Notes: generated from the sequence alone by a model not told the origin. A DNA stretch of 64,000 nt from Saprospira grandis str. Lewin (GCF_000250635.1 NC_016940.1:2094001-2158000); one strand, 5' to 3'. Positions 7,903 to 16,143 are shown, counted from the first letter of the stretch. Numbers and translations: made by a program.

Positions 7903-8307
7903 TTAGTGCAAATCAAGAATATAGAAGAAATAAAAGGCCGCAATTCGCCATCTGGCTGCTCCTCGAGCATTGCCCACCTTGGAGCCTCTATAATAAACAT
8001 CTCCGTCTGATTCTACTTCGCCAATTTTAGAGCCCTTGTAATAGACATCTCCATCCGACTCAATTTCTCCGATTTTGGAGCCTTTATAATAAACATCTCC
8101 GTCTGATTCCACTTCGCCAATTTTAGAGCCCTTATAATAGACGTCTCCATCCGACTCAAATTCAGCAATTTTAGAACCTTTGTAGTAGACATCTCCATCG
8201 GACTCAATAACGCCAATTTTGGAGCCTTTGTAGTAGACAGATTGGGCCTGTGTAGCCGTGAACGATAGGGCCAGCAAAAGGGCCATGAAAAAAATACGCT
8301 TGAGCAT
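7903..8307 (-). CDS. Secreted protein of tandem 16-residue repeats
   Basis: A 134-aa protein with a signal peptide (about residues 1-21, ending TQAQ). The body is almost entirely a 16-residue repeat, consensus VYYKGSKIGEVESDGD, in about five to six copies, with short alternating strands, glycines and acidic turns suggesting a beta-rich solenoid. The C-terminus departs into a basic then aromatic tail ('AARWRIAAFYFFYILDL'). At DNA level the 48-bp units alternate between two codon versions, pointing to 96-bp duplications. I know similar 'DGDVY.xGsKIG' repeats in bacterial hypothetical proteins but no function. A candidate promoter and a leader of about 120 nt lie upstream. Confidence 0.75.
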   Translation of the reverse strand: MLKRIFFMALLLALSFTATQAQSVYYKGSKIGVIESDGDVYYKGSKIAEFESDGDVYYKGSKIGEVESDGDVYYKGSKIGEIESDGDVYYKGSKIGEVESDGDVYYRGSKVGNARGAARWRIAAFYFFYILDLH

Positions 8308-8435
8308 AAAATATGGGTTGATGAATGAATTGGTCCTGCCATTAAAGGAAAAAAGACCAAGGAAATAATTTATAATAAGATAGGGATTAAGCCGCAGCTT
8401 TGCTTAAAAAGTTGCTTCTATTTTGTTGTGTATTG

Positions 8436-8466
8436 TAAAGATAGTAAACTAAATAATAAACGCAAA
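8436..8466 (-). promoter_or_regulatory. Candidate Bacteroidota-type promoter for the repeat-protein gene
   Basis: On the minus strand TTTG (8463-8466) is followed after 19 nt by TATCTTTA (8436-8443), close to the Bacteroidota consensus TTTG-N19-21-TAnnTTTG. It would give a leader of about 120 nt with a small hairpin (TTAAGC/GCTTAA near 8385-8407). Confidence 0.4.
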
Positions 8467-8563
8467 TATTTTTAAGCATTTTTCCTCCTTTTTATCTTAT
8501 TGAGCAGTTAGTTTTGGATGTAGGGCAGGCGGCGAAGCCGCCTGCAAAGGGCCGAAGGCCCGC

Positions 8564-8677
8564 GGCCTAGGGGCCTGAAAGGGTGGCCGCAGGCCAGACC
8601 GAGCCGCTGAAAGCGGCGAAGGGCCGAGCAGCCCTGCGAGCCCTGCAAGGGCCCGGCCGCCGAAGGCGGCAGGCCCC
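8564..8677 (-). repeat. GGCC cloverleaf element, copy 4 (type A variant, reverse)
   Basis: Reverse copy beginning GGCCTAGGGGCC and ending GGCAGGCCCC. Its 3' block (CCTTTCAGGCCCCTAGGCC when reversed) differs from the standard type A end. Hairpin 2 is GCCGCT/AGCGGC. Two more small hairpins (GGCGGC-GAA-GCCGCC and GGGCC-GAA-GGCCC) precede it at 8528-8562. Confidence 0.85.
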
Positions 8678-8687
8678 AAAAAGGCAT

Positions 8688-8720
8688 AAAAAAAGCCAGT
8701 CAAGCATAAAGCAGACTGGC
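8688..8720 (-). terminator. Intrinsic terminator of the PH-like membrane protein gene
   Basis: On the minus strand GCCAGTC and GACTGGC form a 7-bp stem with a 12-nt loop, followed by T6. It sits 9 bp after the stop codon and abuts repeat copy 4. Confidence 0.85.
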
Positions 8721-8729
8721 GGAAGGGGG

Positions 8730-9206
8730 TTATTTTTTGGCCTTCGCCTCATTGAGTTGGAGTAAAAACTGCAGGAGGTCGGGATGTTTTTCTAGGTAAT
8801 ACTTCCAGTAATGGCTACGGATAAAAGAGACCGATTTGCCGAACTGGCCCTTTTCTTTAAAATGCAGCGTAACTCGGCTAAAGAGGAAGAGGTTGCTTTC
8901 CTCGAAATGTTCGAGACTGCCGTAGCTATACTTGACCGATTTGAAATAATTGGAGACATAGATATGTTCATTATCTAGGCCCACCCAGAGGTTGCGCATA
9001 AAAAAGAGGTAGAACAGCCCCAGCATAGAGATAAAAAAAGAGCTGAGGATAAGTTTTGCGCTTAGGGGGGAGAGGGGCTCTTGAATATCTTGGAGTGGCG
9101 AGAGCCAGACCACAAGGGTAAAGCCCCCGAAGAGGATCGTCCAGAGAAAGGGGAGAATAATTTTGGACAGGAAGGTCCAGCGAGAAGAAACAGTTTGTAT
9201 AGCCAT
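8730..9206 (-). CDS. Small membrane protein with a PH-like cytosolic domain
   Basis: A 158-aa protein. Two hydrophobic segments at about residues 18-36 and 54-76 are followed by a soluble part with the strand pattern of bacterial PH-like domains ('NEHIYVSNYFKSVKYSYG', then 'FSRVTLHFKEKGQFGKSVSF'). The ATG at 9206 (MAIQTVSS) is preferred to the upstream one at 9284, which would add 26 residues with no membrane-protein logic. Monocistronic with its own terminator. Function unknown; the PH-like assignment is by eye. Confidence 0.7.
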   Translation of the reverse strand: MAIQTVSSRWTFLSKIILPFLWTILFGGFTLVVWLSPLQDIQEPLSPLSAKLILSSFFISMLGLFYLFFMRNLWVGLDNEHIYVSNYFKSVKYSYGSLEHFEESNLFLFSRVTLHFKEKGQFGKSVSFIRSHYWKYYLEKHPDLLQFLLQLNEAKAKK

Positions 9207-9255
9207 AATAGTGGGTAGTCTGCTAAATAGGGGGCAAAGATAAGAAGAATTGCAT

Positions 9256-9288
9256 AAAAAAAGGCCAGCTACCAAAGTAGCCAACCTT
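9256..9288 (-). terminator. Minus-strand terminator without an assigned gene
   Basis: GCTAC-CAAA-GTAGC stem (9268-9281) with an AAGG/CCTT outer pairing and a T7 run on the minus strand. No complete minus-strand gene ends here. Immediately upstream on the minus strand a short frame reads 'ISALERRRL' and stops, perhaps a gene remnant. Confidence 0.6.
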
Positions 9289-9341
9289 TTAGTTGGGGGG
9301 AACTTATAGTCTGCGTCTTTCCAAGGCGCTAATTAGTATTG

Positions 9342-9369
9342 GACCGAGCCCGCAGGGCGGGGCAGCCCC
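9342..9369 (-). repeat. Partial GGCC element (type B GGGGCTG end only)
   Basis: Only the terminal part is present: GAGCCCGCAGGGCGGGGCAGCCCC, matching the outer end of type B copies such as 16015-16135. It lies upstream of the histidine kinase gene. Confidence 0.7.
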
Positions 9370-9425
9370 AAAAAATGCGTATAATTACAGTCGTCTACAG
9401 ATTATATATTAACAGCAACTGTAAA

Positions 9426-11696
9426 ATGAAATTACCTCATCTCCCCCTATTAGTTGTTTGTCTTTGTTGTTTTGGGTCTAGTTTATTGGCTCAGAATGGA
9501 TTAGACAGTTTGTATCGGGCCTATTACAGCTTATCTTTTGAGGAGGATCGGGCCATCAAGACGCAGATACTGGCTGATATTATTAATCAGGAAACCTATA
9601 GAAACCCTGATTTGGCGCTTCGGCAAATTGATAGTTTGACGGCAATACAGTGCAAGTATGGGAGTTATCAGCAGTGCATGGATGCCAATTATCGGATTCG
9701 GGGCAGCTATTATGCGGCCTTAGGGCAAAAACTGCAGGCCCTTAAATATTATCGGACCTATATTGATTCGGCTGAGATTAGTGGCTGGGGTGGGGGGTAT
9801 TTCCTTATAGATGTGGGCAATATTTACTACAGCTTCAATTTGAATCCTTTGGCCAGAAAACTCTACCAAAGGGCCGAGCAAATATTTAGAAAAGAAAAGC
9901 ATCTAAAGGGCTTATCTACCGTTTATGGCAACTATGGCTTATTGGCTCAGCGGCAAGATAGTTTGCAGGCGGCTATTGGCTATACCCAGCAAGCCATTTT
10001 TTATCAGTTGCAGGCCGATACGATTCCTATGCAGCTAGCTCATGCCTATACTATTTTGGGGAAGATGTATGAGAAAGCGGGGGATTATGAGCAGGCCGAA
10101 AAAGCCCTCGATAACGGCATTCAAACCTTTGAGAATCATCAGGATATTAGCGAGTACCAGCAGTTTAAGTCCTATCATTTGAGGGCCTATGCTTACCTGA
10201 TGGGGGTTTATGAGCAGCAGGGTAAAAAGGAAAAGGCCCGCTATATTTTGGAGGAAGTGCTGCCGACTATGGAGCAAAAGATTGCAGGTGTAGAAAATAT
10301 TGACTACTACCTTTCTATTGCGCAGACCCATATGCAGGCGAACAACTTGGCCAAGGCTCATTTAAGTTTGCAGCAGGCTGAAAGTCTGTTGAAGGGAGGG
10401 GAGAGCAATTCGGTACGCCTGAGTCTGGACCAAGCCTGGGCCAAATACTATAATCTTTCTGGCGAGGATAAGTTGGCGGCGAAAAAGTGGCAGGCCAACT
10501 TTAACCAACTGAAGGAGATGCGCAAACAAGATAGCCGCTCGCTTTCGCTAAGCGAGCTGCTGTTGCAGCAGGAAAAAGACCATATGATCCAGCTGCAAAA
10601 GCAAAGCCTAAGAAGTGCAGAAAAGCAGGGCTATTATTTGTTCCTTATTGTTATCATTAGTTTGTTGGCGCTTCTCTCTACTAGCCTTTTTTTATGGAAA
10701 ATCAAGGCCAAAAACAAAATACTGAGCAATTACGCCCAAATCATTAGCCGCTCCAATGAGAATAAAAAAACCTTGCTGTCGGTCATTGGGCACGACCTGC
10801 GCAACCCCTTCAATTATTTGCTCCACCAAAGCCATATTCTGCTCGAACGCTTTCAGCATGAGGATGGCCTTGTTACTTATGCCGACCTACAACAGCTAGA
10901 ACAAAGCAGTAAGCAAATTTACCTGATGATGGAGGAGCTGCTCCAATGGGTCCGCTTAGAAGACCGAGACCTCAGCGCCAATTACCAAAAAGAAAATCTC
11001 AGCCAGTTGCTGCATGAAGTCTTGGCGCAAGAAGAGGATCTGCTGCAGCAGTCGGTCCTCCATATAAATGTAGAGCTGCCCAAAGCGATTTATCTAGAAA
11101 CAGATGCCAATCTGCTCAAAATTATTTTCCGAAATATGCTGATGAATGCCGCTAAGCATAGCCAGGCCCATGAGCAAATTCGCCTCAAGGCGACTATAGA
11201 GCAGAACCAGCTTGTAGTCTCTATCCAAAACCCTGGCTCACTGCCTAAGCAAACGGTAGAGAATCTGCGCAAAGAAGAACAGCTCGATCGAGTGTTTAAG
11301 GGCCAAGGCCTTGGCCTGAGAATCATTAAGCAGCTGAGCCAGCAATTAGGACTGAGCTTTGAAATTGGCCAAGGCGAAACGGGCTATGTGGCGGCTAGCC
11401 TCCTTTGGCCCCCGCATACCCCCATCAAATTAGAAGAGGCTGCCCGCCAAGCGCATCAACTTGAAGACCCCAAAGAAACCTACTCTCCAGGATTTTTAAG
11501 TACTTTGCAGCAGCAAAACCTCTTGCAATTCGAAATCTACGAGGCCCAACCGCTTTATGCCGCCTTGCAAAAGGTAGAGCAAGAACAAGCCAATCCCGCA
11601 GATCGACGATTGTTTCAACTCCTAGAAGATGCAGTCTATGAAGGCGATCGCCAAAAACTAGAAGAACTTTACGAAATTATCAATCATGCCCACTAA
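9426..11696 (+). CDS. TPR-containing sensor histidine kinase
   Basis: Membrane sensor kinase of 756 aa. A signal peptide (MKLPHLPLLVVCLCCFGSSL, then LAQ) leads into about 375 residues of TPR-like helical pairs ('ALGQKLQALKYYRTYID', 'AIGYTQQAIFYQ', 'YEKAGDYEQAEKALD'), then one membrane helix near 401-424. The kinase core follows: phospho-acceptor H456 in 'SVIGHDLRNPFNYL', N-box 'FRNMLMNAAKHSQ' and G-box 'GQGLGLRIIKQL' near 624. About 90 extra helical residues after the ATPase domain are unusual. The ATG at 9426 is chosen because it starts the signal peptide. Its end overlaps the next gene by 11 bp, a tight kinase-regulator pair. Confidence 0.92.
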   Translation: MKLPHLPLLVVCLCCFGSSLLAQNGLDSLYRAYYSLSFEEDRAIKTQILADIINQETYRNPDLALRQIDSLTAIQCKYGSYQQCMDANYRIRGSYYAALGQKLQALKYYRTYIDSAEISGWGGGYFLIDVGNIYYSFNLNPLARKLYQRAEQIFRKEKHLKGLSTVYGNYGLLAQRQDSLQAAIGYTQQAIFYQLQADTIPMQLAHAYTILGKMYEKAGDYEQAEKALDNGIQTFENHQDISEYQQFKSYHLRAYAYLMGVYEQQGKKEKARYILEEVLPTMEQKIAGVENIDYYLSIAQTHMQANNLAKAHLSLQQAESLLKGGESNSVRLSLDQAWAKYYNLSGEDKLAAKKWQANFNQLKEMRKQDSRSLSLSELLLQQEKDHMIQLQKQSLRSAEKQGYYLFLIVIISLLALLSTSLFLWKIKAKNKILSNYAQIISRSNENKKTLLSVIGHDLRNPFNYLLHQSHILLERFQHEDGLVTYADLQQLEQSSKQIYLMMEELLQWVRLEDRDLSANYQKENLSQLLHEVLAQEEDLLQQSVLHINVELPKAIYLETDANLLKIIFRNMLMNAAKHSQAHEQIRLKATIEQNQLVVSIQNPGSLPKQTVENLRKEEQLDRVFKGQGLGLRIIKQLSQQLGLSFEIGQGETGYVAASLLWPPHTPIKLEEAARQAHQLEDPKETYSPGFLSTLQQQNLLQFEIYEAQPLYAALQKVEQEQANPADRRLFQLLEDAVYEGDRQKLEELYEIINHAH

Positions 11697-12555
11697 CAAT
11701 CACCAGATCTTAGCTGGAAAAACTATTCTGATTGCCGAAGATGACCCCCGAAATCGACGGGCAATTATTCAACTCTTTGCCAATTGGTGTCCCTCTACCG
11801 AAATCCTGATGGCCCTAGATGGCCAACAATGCCTCGATATTATGGCCCAAAGGTCCGTAGATCTCATTTTACTGGATTGGGATATGCCCCGAATGAATGG
11901 CCTCGACTTGCTAAAAGAACTCCAAAAAGAACAATATCTGCCCTATAAAAATATTCCAATTGTGGTCTATACCGGCGCCATGACCGATAGCCTCCATCTC
12001 GCTAAGGCCCTAGAGTATGGGGCCATTGATTTTCTCCGAAAACCCGCTCCTCCCATCGAGCTATTGGCCCGAATTAAGTCGATCCTCAAACAAAAAGAAT
12101 GGCAGCAACAAATGAAGGCCGCCGAGGCCGAAGTCAAAGCCCTACAACTCAAACAACTCCAAAAAGATTTGCAACAGTCGCTGCTGGTCCTCGCGCACAA
12201 AAATGAATTATTGCTCGAACTTAAAGCTAAAATTGAAGATCCCAATACCCAACGCCAACGCCTCCTCCGAGAAATTAACCAACTCATTGAAGCCGAAGAT
12301 TATTGGCTGCCCTTCCTCCAACAGTTCCAACAAATGGAACCCAATTATCAACAAAAATTGATGCAAATCGCCCCCGATATCTCTCCCGCCGAACTCCGTC
12401 TGGCGGTCCTGATTCGAGCCGACCTCGATAGCAAAAGTATCGCTCAATTACTCAATATTAGTTTGCATGGCGTGAAGAAAAGCCGCTACAGAATCCGAAA
12501 AAAATTAGATTTACAGACGAATGATAGCTTGGATAAGTTTCTGAAAAACATATAG
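11686..12555 (+). CDS. Response regulator: REC, coiled coil, C-terminal HTH
   Basis: Partner of the upstream kinase, 289 aa. The receiver domain (about 12-130) has acidic E18/D19/D20, phospho-acceptor D64 ('LILLDWDMPRMNG'), T96 and K119. A long coiled-coil linker (about 130-200) leads to a C-terminal LuxR/GerE-like HTH ('AELRLAVLIRADLDSKSIAQ', 'HGVKKSRYRIRKKLDL'). In Bacteroidota this kind of HTH often follows TPR sensors. The start codon lies inside the kinase gene (11-bp overlap), so translation is likely coupled. Targets unknown. Confidence 0.9.
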   Translation: MPTNNHQILAGKTILIAEDDPRNRRAIIQLFANWCPSTEILMALDGQQCLDIMAQRSVDLILLDWDMPRMNGLDLLKELQKEQYLPYKNIPIVVYTGAMTDSLHLAKALEYGAIDFLRKPAPPIELLARIKSILKQKEWQQQMKAAEAEVKALQLKQLQKDLQQSLLVLAHKNELLLELKAKIEDPNTQRQRLLREINQLIEAEDYWLPFLQQFQQMEPNYQQKLMQIAPDISPAELRLAVLIRADLDSKSIAQLLNISLHGVKKSRYRIRKKLDLQTNDSLDKFLKNI

Positions 12556-12681
12556 TTATCCTTGTCCACTTCTTGTCCACCCCTTTTTTTTTGAAAAGCT
12601 GCGAAAAGGGCCGTTCTTGTGCTTGACAATAATCCAATTAGCTTTTGCTATGACGATTAGGGTGTAGTGTAATTTTGCTTG
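12556..12681 (+). other. Non-coding stretch after the response regulator
   Basis: No gene seen. It contains the direct repeat CTTGTCCAC (twice within 26 bp) followed by a T-rich run, then unstructured AT-rich sequence up to the terminator hairpin. Confidence 0.5.
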
Positions 12682-12723
12682 GCATTATCCGTTTACAAAA
12701 GGGGCGGATAATGCTATTTTTTT
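12682..12723 (+). terminator. Intrinsic terminator downstream of the response regulator
   Basis: Perfect 10-bp stem GCATTATCCG / CGGATAATGC with a 13-nt loop, followed by a T-rich run. It is about 127 bp beyond the stop codon. Confidence 0.85.
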
Positions 12724-12757
12724 GCCCCTATAGGTGTTTTCCTTTTGTTTTTTTTTG

Positions 12758-12888
12758 GGGGCTGCCCACTCGCTTCGCTCGGGTCGGGCTGTTTCAGGGC
12801 TCGCAGGTCTGCTCGGCCCTTCGCAAAACTTCGCTAGCGCTCGTTTTGCTCGGTCTGGCCTTCGGCCACCCTTGTCCATCCCTCAGCC
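12758..12888 (+). repeat. GGCC cloverleaf element, copy 5 (type B, forward)
   Basis: Type B: begins GGGGCTGCCC and ends CATCCCTCAGCC, closing stem GGCTG/CAGCC. Hairpin 2 is the long version with GCAAAA at its base and CGCTAGCG near its tip. A three-hairpin tail module follows at 12910-12980. Confidence 0.9.
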
Positions 12889-12909
12889 GCGTCGCTTCGC
12901 TCCTTTTTA

Positions 12910-12980
12910 CTGTAGGTTGAAACCTACAGCAAGAGCGGTATTGCTTCGCAATAATATATGAATGAGGGTTAAAACCCTCA
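12910..12980 (+). repeat. Three-hairpin tail module, copy 1
   Basis: Three hairpins in a row: CTGTAGGTTGAAACCTACAG (12910-12929), ATTGCTTCGCAAT (12940-12952) and TGAGGGTTAAAACCCTCA (12963-12980). The same three, reverse-complemented, lie at 23521-23591, again on the CAGCC side of a type B element. Confidence 0.85.
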
Positions 12981-13032
12981 TGAAATGAACTGGCCTGTCC
13001 CTAGGCGATGATTGGCCAAATCCTAACCAGCT

Positions 13033-13062
13033 AAAGGCCCAAAACCTAAGTTTTGGGCCTTT
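13033..13062. terminator. Terminator-like hairpin AAAGGCCCAAAA/TTTTGGGCCTTT
   Basis: A 12-bp perfect stem with loop CCTAAG. Almost the same hairpin with the same loop occurs at 40350-40383. The T-run after it is weak, so its role as a terminator is uncertain. Confidence 0.55.
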
Positions 13063-13097
13063 CCTTATGGGGGTCTACAGGCGGCGAAGCCGCCGCA

Positions 13098-13222
13098 GGC
13101 CTAGGGATGGTAACTGGTGCGGCGCAGCCGCAGACCCAGGGGCTGAAGCGCAGCGGAAGCCCCGCAGGGCCGAGCAGAGAGCGAGCCAGTGCACAGCCCG
13201 GCCGCCAAAGGCGGCAGGCCCC
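13098..13222 (-). repeat. GGCC cloverleaf element, copy 6 (type A variant, reverse)
   Basis: Begins GGCCTAGGGATGG and ends GGCAGGCCCC. Core variant 'GCAGAGAGCGAGC'. Hairpin 2 has GGGGCT-GAAGCGCAGCGGA-AGCCCC. Its outer end is 5 bp from the stop codon of the RND gene. Confidence 0.85.
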
Positions 13223-13227
13223 AAATC

Positions 13228-15567
13228 CTAATCCTTATGAATGGCCCGCAACATCACAGGAATGATAAAGACGTCGCAAATGAGGGCCGAAAAGAGGGTC
13301 GAGCTAATGAGTAGACCAATGGTGACCGCCGGCGGATTGGAAGAAAAGAGCAGAATCAAAAAGCCAAAAAATAATATGACCGAGGTTAAGGTGACCGCTT
13401 TTCCCGTCTCTCTTAAGGTCAGTTTTAAGGCTTCATCAGTACTTAAACCCCTCCTTTTCATTAGCTGATAACGGCCCAAAATATGAATGGTGTCATCGAC
13501 CGCAATGCCGAAAATAATGGCAAAAACAATGGCCACGCCCGCCTCTAAAGGGATTTGCAAATAGCCCAAAATAGCCCCAGCAATCAATAAAGGCAAAATG
13601 TTGGGGACCAAGGCCACCACAATCATCTTGAGGTTGCGATACAATAAAGCCATCAATAAACTAATGACCAAAATGGCAAATCCTAAGCCCTTGAGTAAGG
13701 AATCGCGCACATAAACCGAGTTTTTGTCTACAATAACGCCCGTTCCCGTTTGCCGAAATTTAACCACATTCGTATCAATTTCTGTTTCCATAAAGTCTTG
13801 CATCTCGGCCATAAAGGCCCGAATGCTATCGGCGCCCAGATCAAGTAAGCGGGCCGAAATCCGACCGTATTTTTGGTCCTCACTGACCAACATGCCCAGA
13901 TTGTTGTTGCTGCCCAGTTTGGCCGCCAACTGCTGGTATTTGAGAAAGTCTTTCTCTTTTTCAGGCAGCTTAAAATAAGCCGAGCGGCCCGAATGAAAGG
14001 CCTGATGTAGGCTCTTATACAACCAACTAATAGAAGAAGTGGAGCGAATGGCGGGAGATTCCATCAAGCGCTGCTCCACCTTGTCCATGGCCTGAATGAC
14101 CTCAAAATCTTGCAGACTATGATCGCCCTGGGCCATTACGGCCAGCTCAAAAGGCCGAAACCCACTAAAGTTTTGCTCGAAAAAGTAAAAGTCTTGGGTC
14201 ACCTGCGCACCCTTGGGCAAAATCTGCTTAATCTGGGTGTTGGTATTGACCTGCGCCACCCCAATTCCAGCCACAATGGCTATGGCCGAAATGCCCGCTA
14301 CCACTCGCCAAGGGTAGTTTTTGCTGTAGGCATGCACCCAGTCAAAAAGGCCGTGCCACTGCTTGTTGCTCTGTCCCGCTGGCCGCAATTTAATGATCTG
14401 ATCCTTATCAAAAAGGACCAAAAGCGTACAGCTAAAGAGCATGACGGTCCCATAGGCCAACATCACCCCAATGGCCGCATTGACCCCAAAATTCTGAATG
14501 GGCTCTAAGCGAGAACTGAGCAAGGACAAAAAGCCCACAGAGGTGGTAAAAGAGGTCAGAAAAACAGACATCCCAATCTCTTTAATGGTGGTTTGTATGG
14601 CTTCCATCTTGCCCCTACCCGCCGATAATTCATCGACATATTTAGACATGACGTGAATGACGTCGGAGGTCCCAACAATGATCATGATAATAGGATAGAG
14701 CAGGGCCATGGTGTCTAGCTCTCGGCCCAAAAATCCTAAAACGCCCACAAAGAGCAATAGCCCCAAGGCAATAGAAGAAAGAGAAATGACTACGCCCCAA
14801 AATCGGCGGAAAATGAGCCACATGATAATCAGCACCAAGAAAAAGGAAACCACCGTAGAGAGAATAAATTCCTTAATTTGCATTTGGACCAACTCGGTCT
14901 GAAAATTGGCCCGACCCAAAAAATGATAGTCCAAAAAGCCCATTTCATCTAGCTTGGCCCGCAAAGCAGCCATCAATTTTTCGGCTGGCGGCTGCTGAAT
15001 ATTATCTACCGTTTTTAGGACCACCACCAAGGTTTTGGCATCTGCCGAAATGAAGTTATTGACTAAACGAGGATCGGCCAAAACCTTCTTTTTATCTCCC
15101 GCATAACGAGCCGTATCCTCCAAATGAACGGCGGGAATACTACTAAAAGAAAATGGCGTTTTTAAGGGAAATTCTACCTGCAAAAGCGAGCTGCTCTCCA
15201 CAATGGGCCGCACTTTATAGCTGCCGTCTTCCTGCTTGAATAGGGTTTTGCCCTCCTCCCAGCGACTCAAACCAATTTTGGAGAGCTCAAATTCTGTATC
15301 TCTGGCCGCCAGCGAAAACTCCCGCACTTTGGTCAAAAATTCTTGCTCAAATACCCCCTCTGGCCGATGCAAAGCCACCAATAAAAAGTTGTCGTCTGGC
15401 TCAAAACGCTGCTTAAATTCATTGTAAAACTCAAGGTCGGGGTCGCCCTTCGGAAAAAAATCCTCAAAGTTGAAGCTAAAGCCCAAACGACTGCTAGCTG
15501 CCCATGCCCCCAAAAGCGAAAGGACCAAAAAGCTGCCAATGATAATTTTTGGATAACGAATATACAT
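13228..15567 (-). CDS. RND-superfamily (MMPL/patched-type) exporter
   Basis: Inner-membrane transporter of 779 aa in two related halves, each with one transmembrane helix, a large periplasmic loop and a bundle of helices. MMPL/SSD signatures are seen in both bundles: 'MALLYPIIMIIVGTSDVIHV' in the first and 'VAIVFAIIFGIAVDDTIHIL' in the second; each carries the acidic residue typical of proton-driven members. It resembles predicted exporters of the RND superfamily that lack a membrane-fusion partner, and no such partner is nearby. Cargo (lipid, hopanoid or other) cannot be told. A repeat element ends 33 bp before the start codon and another lies 5 bp after the stop. Confidence 0.9.
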   Translation of the reverse strand: MYIRYPKIIIGSFLVLSLLGAWAASSRLGFSFNFEDFFPKGDPDLEFYNEFKQRFEPDDNFLLVALHRPEGVFEQEFLTKVREFSLAARDTEFELSKIGLSRWEEGKTLFKQEDGSYKVRPIVESSSLLQVEFPLKTPFSFSSIPAVHLEDTARYAGDKKKVLADPRLVNNFISADAKTLVVVLKTVDNIQQPPAEKLMAALRAKLDEMGFLDYHFLGRANFQTELVQMQIKEFILSTVVSFFLVLIIMWLIFRRFWGVVISLSSIALGLLLFVGVLGFLGRELDTMALLYPIIMIIVGTSDVIHVMSKYVDELSAGRGKMEAIQTTIKEIGMSVFLTSFTTSVGFLSLLSSRLEPIQNFGVNAAIGVMLAYGTVMLFSCTLLVLFDKDQIIKLRPAGQSNKQWHGLFDWVHAYSKNYPWRVVAGISAIAIVAGIGVAQVNTNTQIKQILPKGAQVTQDFYFFEQNFSGFRPFELAVMAQGDHSLQDFEVIQAMDKVEQRLMESPAIRSTSSISWLYKSLHQAFHSGRSAYFKLPEKEKDFLKYQQLAAKLGSNNNLGMLVSEDQKYGRISARLLDLGADSIRAFMAEMQDFMETEIDTNVVKFRQTGTGVIVDKNSVYVRDSLLKGLGFAILVISLLMALLYRNLKMIVVALVPNILPLLIAGAILGYLQIPLEAGVAIVFAIIFGIAVDDTIHILGRYQLMKRRGLSTDEALKLTLRETGKAVTLTSVILFFGFLILLFSSNPPAVTIGLLISSTLFSALICDVFIIPVMLRAIHKD

Positions 15568-15600
15568 AGAATAGTTGTTAGTGTTTTTTCTGAAGGATTT

Positions 15601-15712
15601 GGGGCCTCCTGCCTGCGGCAGGCGCTACGTTTCGCAGCTCGCTCTCTGCTCGGCCCTGCGCCAGCAAGCTGGCTTGGTCTGGCCTTCGGCCACTGCTGCA
15701 CATCGCTAGGCC
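15601..15712 (+). repeat. GGCC cloverleaf element, copy 7 (type A, forward)
   Basis: A compact 112-bp type A copy: GGGGCCTCC, hairpin 1 CCTGCC/GGCAGG, core with variant 'GCTCTCTGCTCGG', hairpin 2 GCCAGC-AA-GCTGGC, hairpin 3 TGGCC-TTC-GGCCA, end CATCGCTAGGCC. The GGGG end is 33 bp from the RND start codon. A module-D fragment (TTACTCCCTTCGGTCGTTGA) follows at about 15727. Confidence 0.92.
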
Positions 15713-15930
15713 ATTACCGCCCATCAGTTACTCCCTTCGGTCGTTGAGCTGCATCCTTTTTGGACCAAAAACAGCGGCCTCAAATCCGCAGTTTTAACAG
15801 CCTTTTAGGAGAAAAGTCAGGGCAAACAGAAATTTTTTTAAAAAAAACTGCTTTTGCAGGGTAACAAAATCAGAGAAACGGCCATAAACAAGCAGTAAAA
15901 GTTCTGATAAGTTAGTTAAGTTAGGTCTAA
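15713..15930. other. Non-coding stretch between two repeat elements
   Basis: No gene found on either strand. It contains a module-D fragment near 15727-15746, the sequence TTTGGACCAAAA, and an A/T-rich part with T7/A7 runs. It ends at a plus-strand terminator with no gene in front of it, so a short plus-strand transcript is conceivable. Confidence 0.4.
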
Positions 15931-15968
15931 GGGGATTTCCAGAAAAAGTTTGGAAATTCCCTTTTTTT
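15931..15968 (+). terminator. Plus-strand terminator without an assigned gene
   Basis: Stem GGGGATTTCC / GGAAATTCCC (one bulge/mismatch), followed by T7. There is no plus-strand gene in the preceding 3 kb; only the 220-nt non-coding stretch precedes it. Confidence 0.7.
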
Positions 15969-16014
15969 ATGCCCTAGCTATAGCGCCCATACTGCGGGCA
16001 AAGCCCGCAGCATC

Positions 16015-16135
16015 GGCTGAGGGGCTGTAGCAGGGCCGCCGCAGGCGGCAGACCAAAGCGGCTTTGCCGCTGCAGGGCCGAGCAGACCTGCGAGCTGCGC
16101 AATGGCCCGACCCGCCCGCAGGGCGGGGCAGCCCC
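16015..16135 (-). repeat. GGCC cloverleaf element, copy 8 (type B, reverse)
   Basis: Begins GGCTGAGGGGCTG and ends GGGGCAGCCCC. Hairpin 3 here is GCCGCC-TGC-GGCGGC in place of the usual TGGCC/GGCCA; hairpin 2 is AGCGGC/GCCGCT. Outer end is 8 bp from the stop of the next gene. A further hairpin (CTGCGGGC/GCCCGCAG) lies at 15991-16010. Confidence 0.88.
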
Positions 16136-16143
16136 AAAAAACA

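Noticed and set aside
7903-8307. Regular 48-bp direct repeats that could suggest a CRISPR array
   Set aside because: There are no unique spacers. The repeats are in frame and encode a perfect 16-residue peptide repeat behind a signal peptide.
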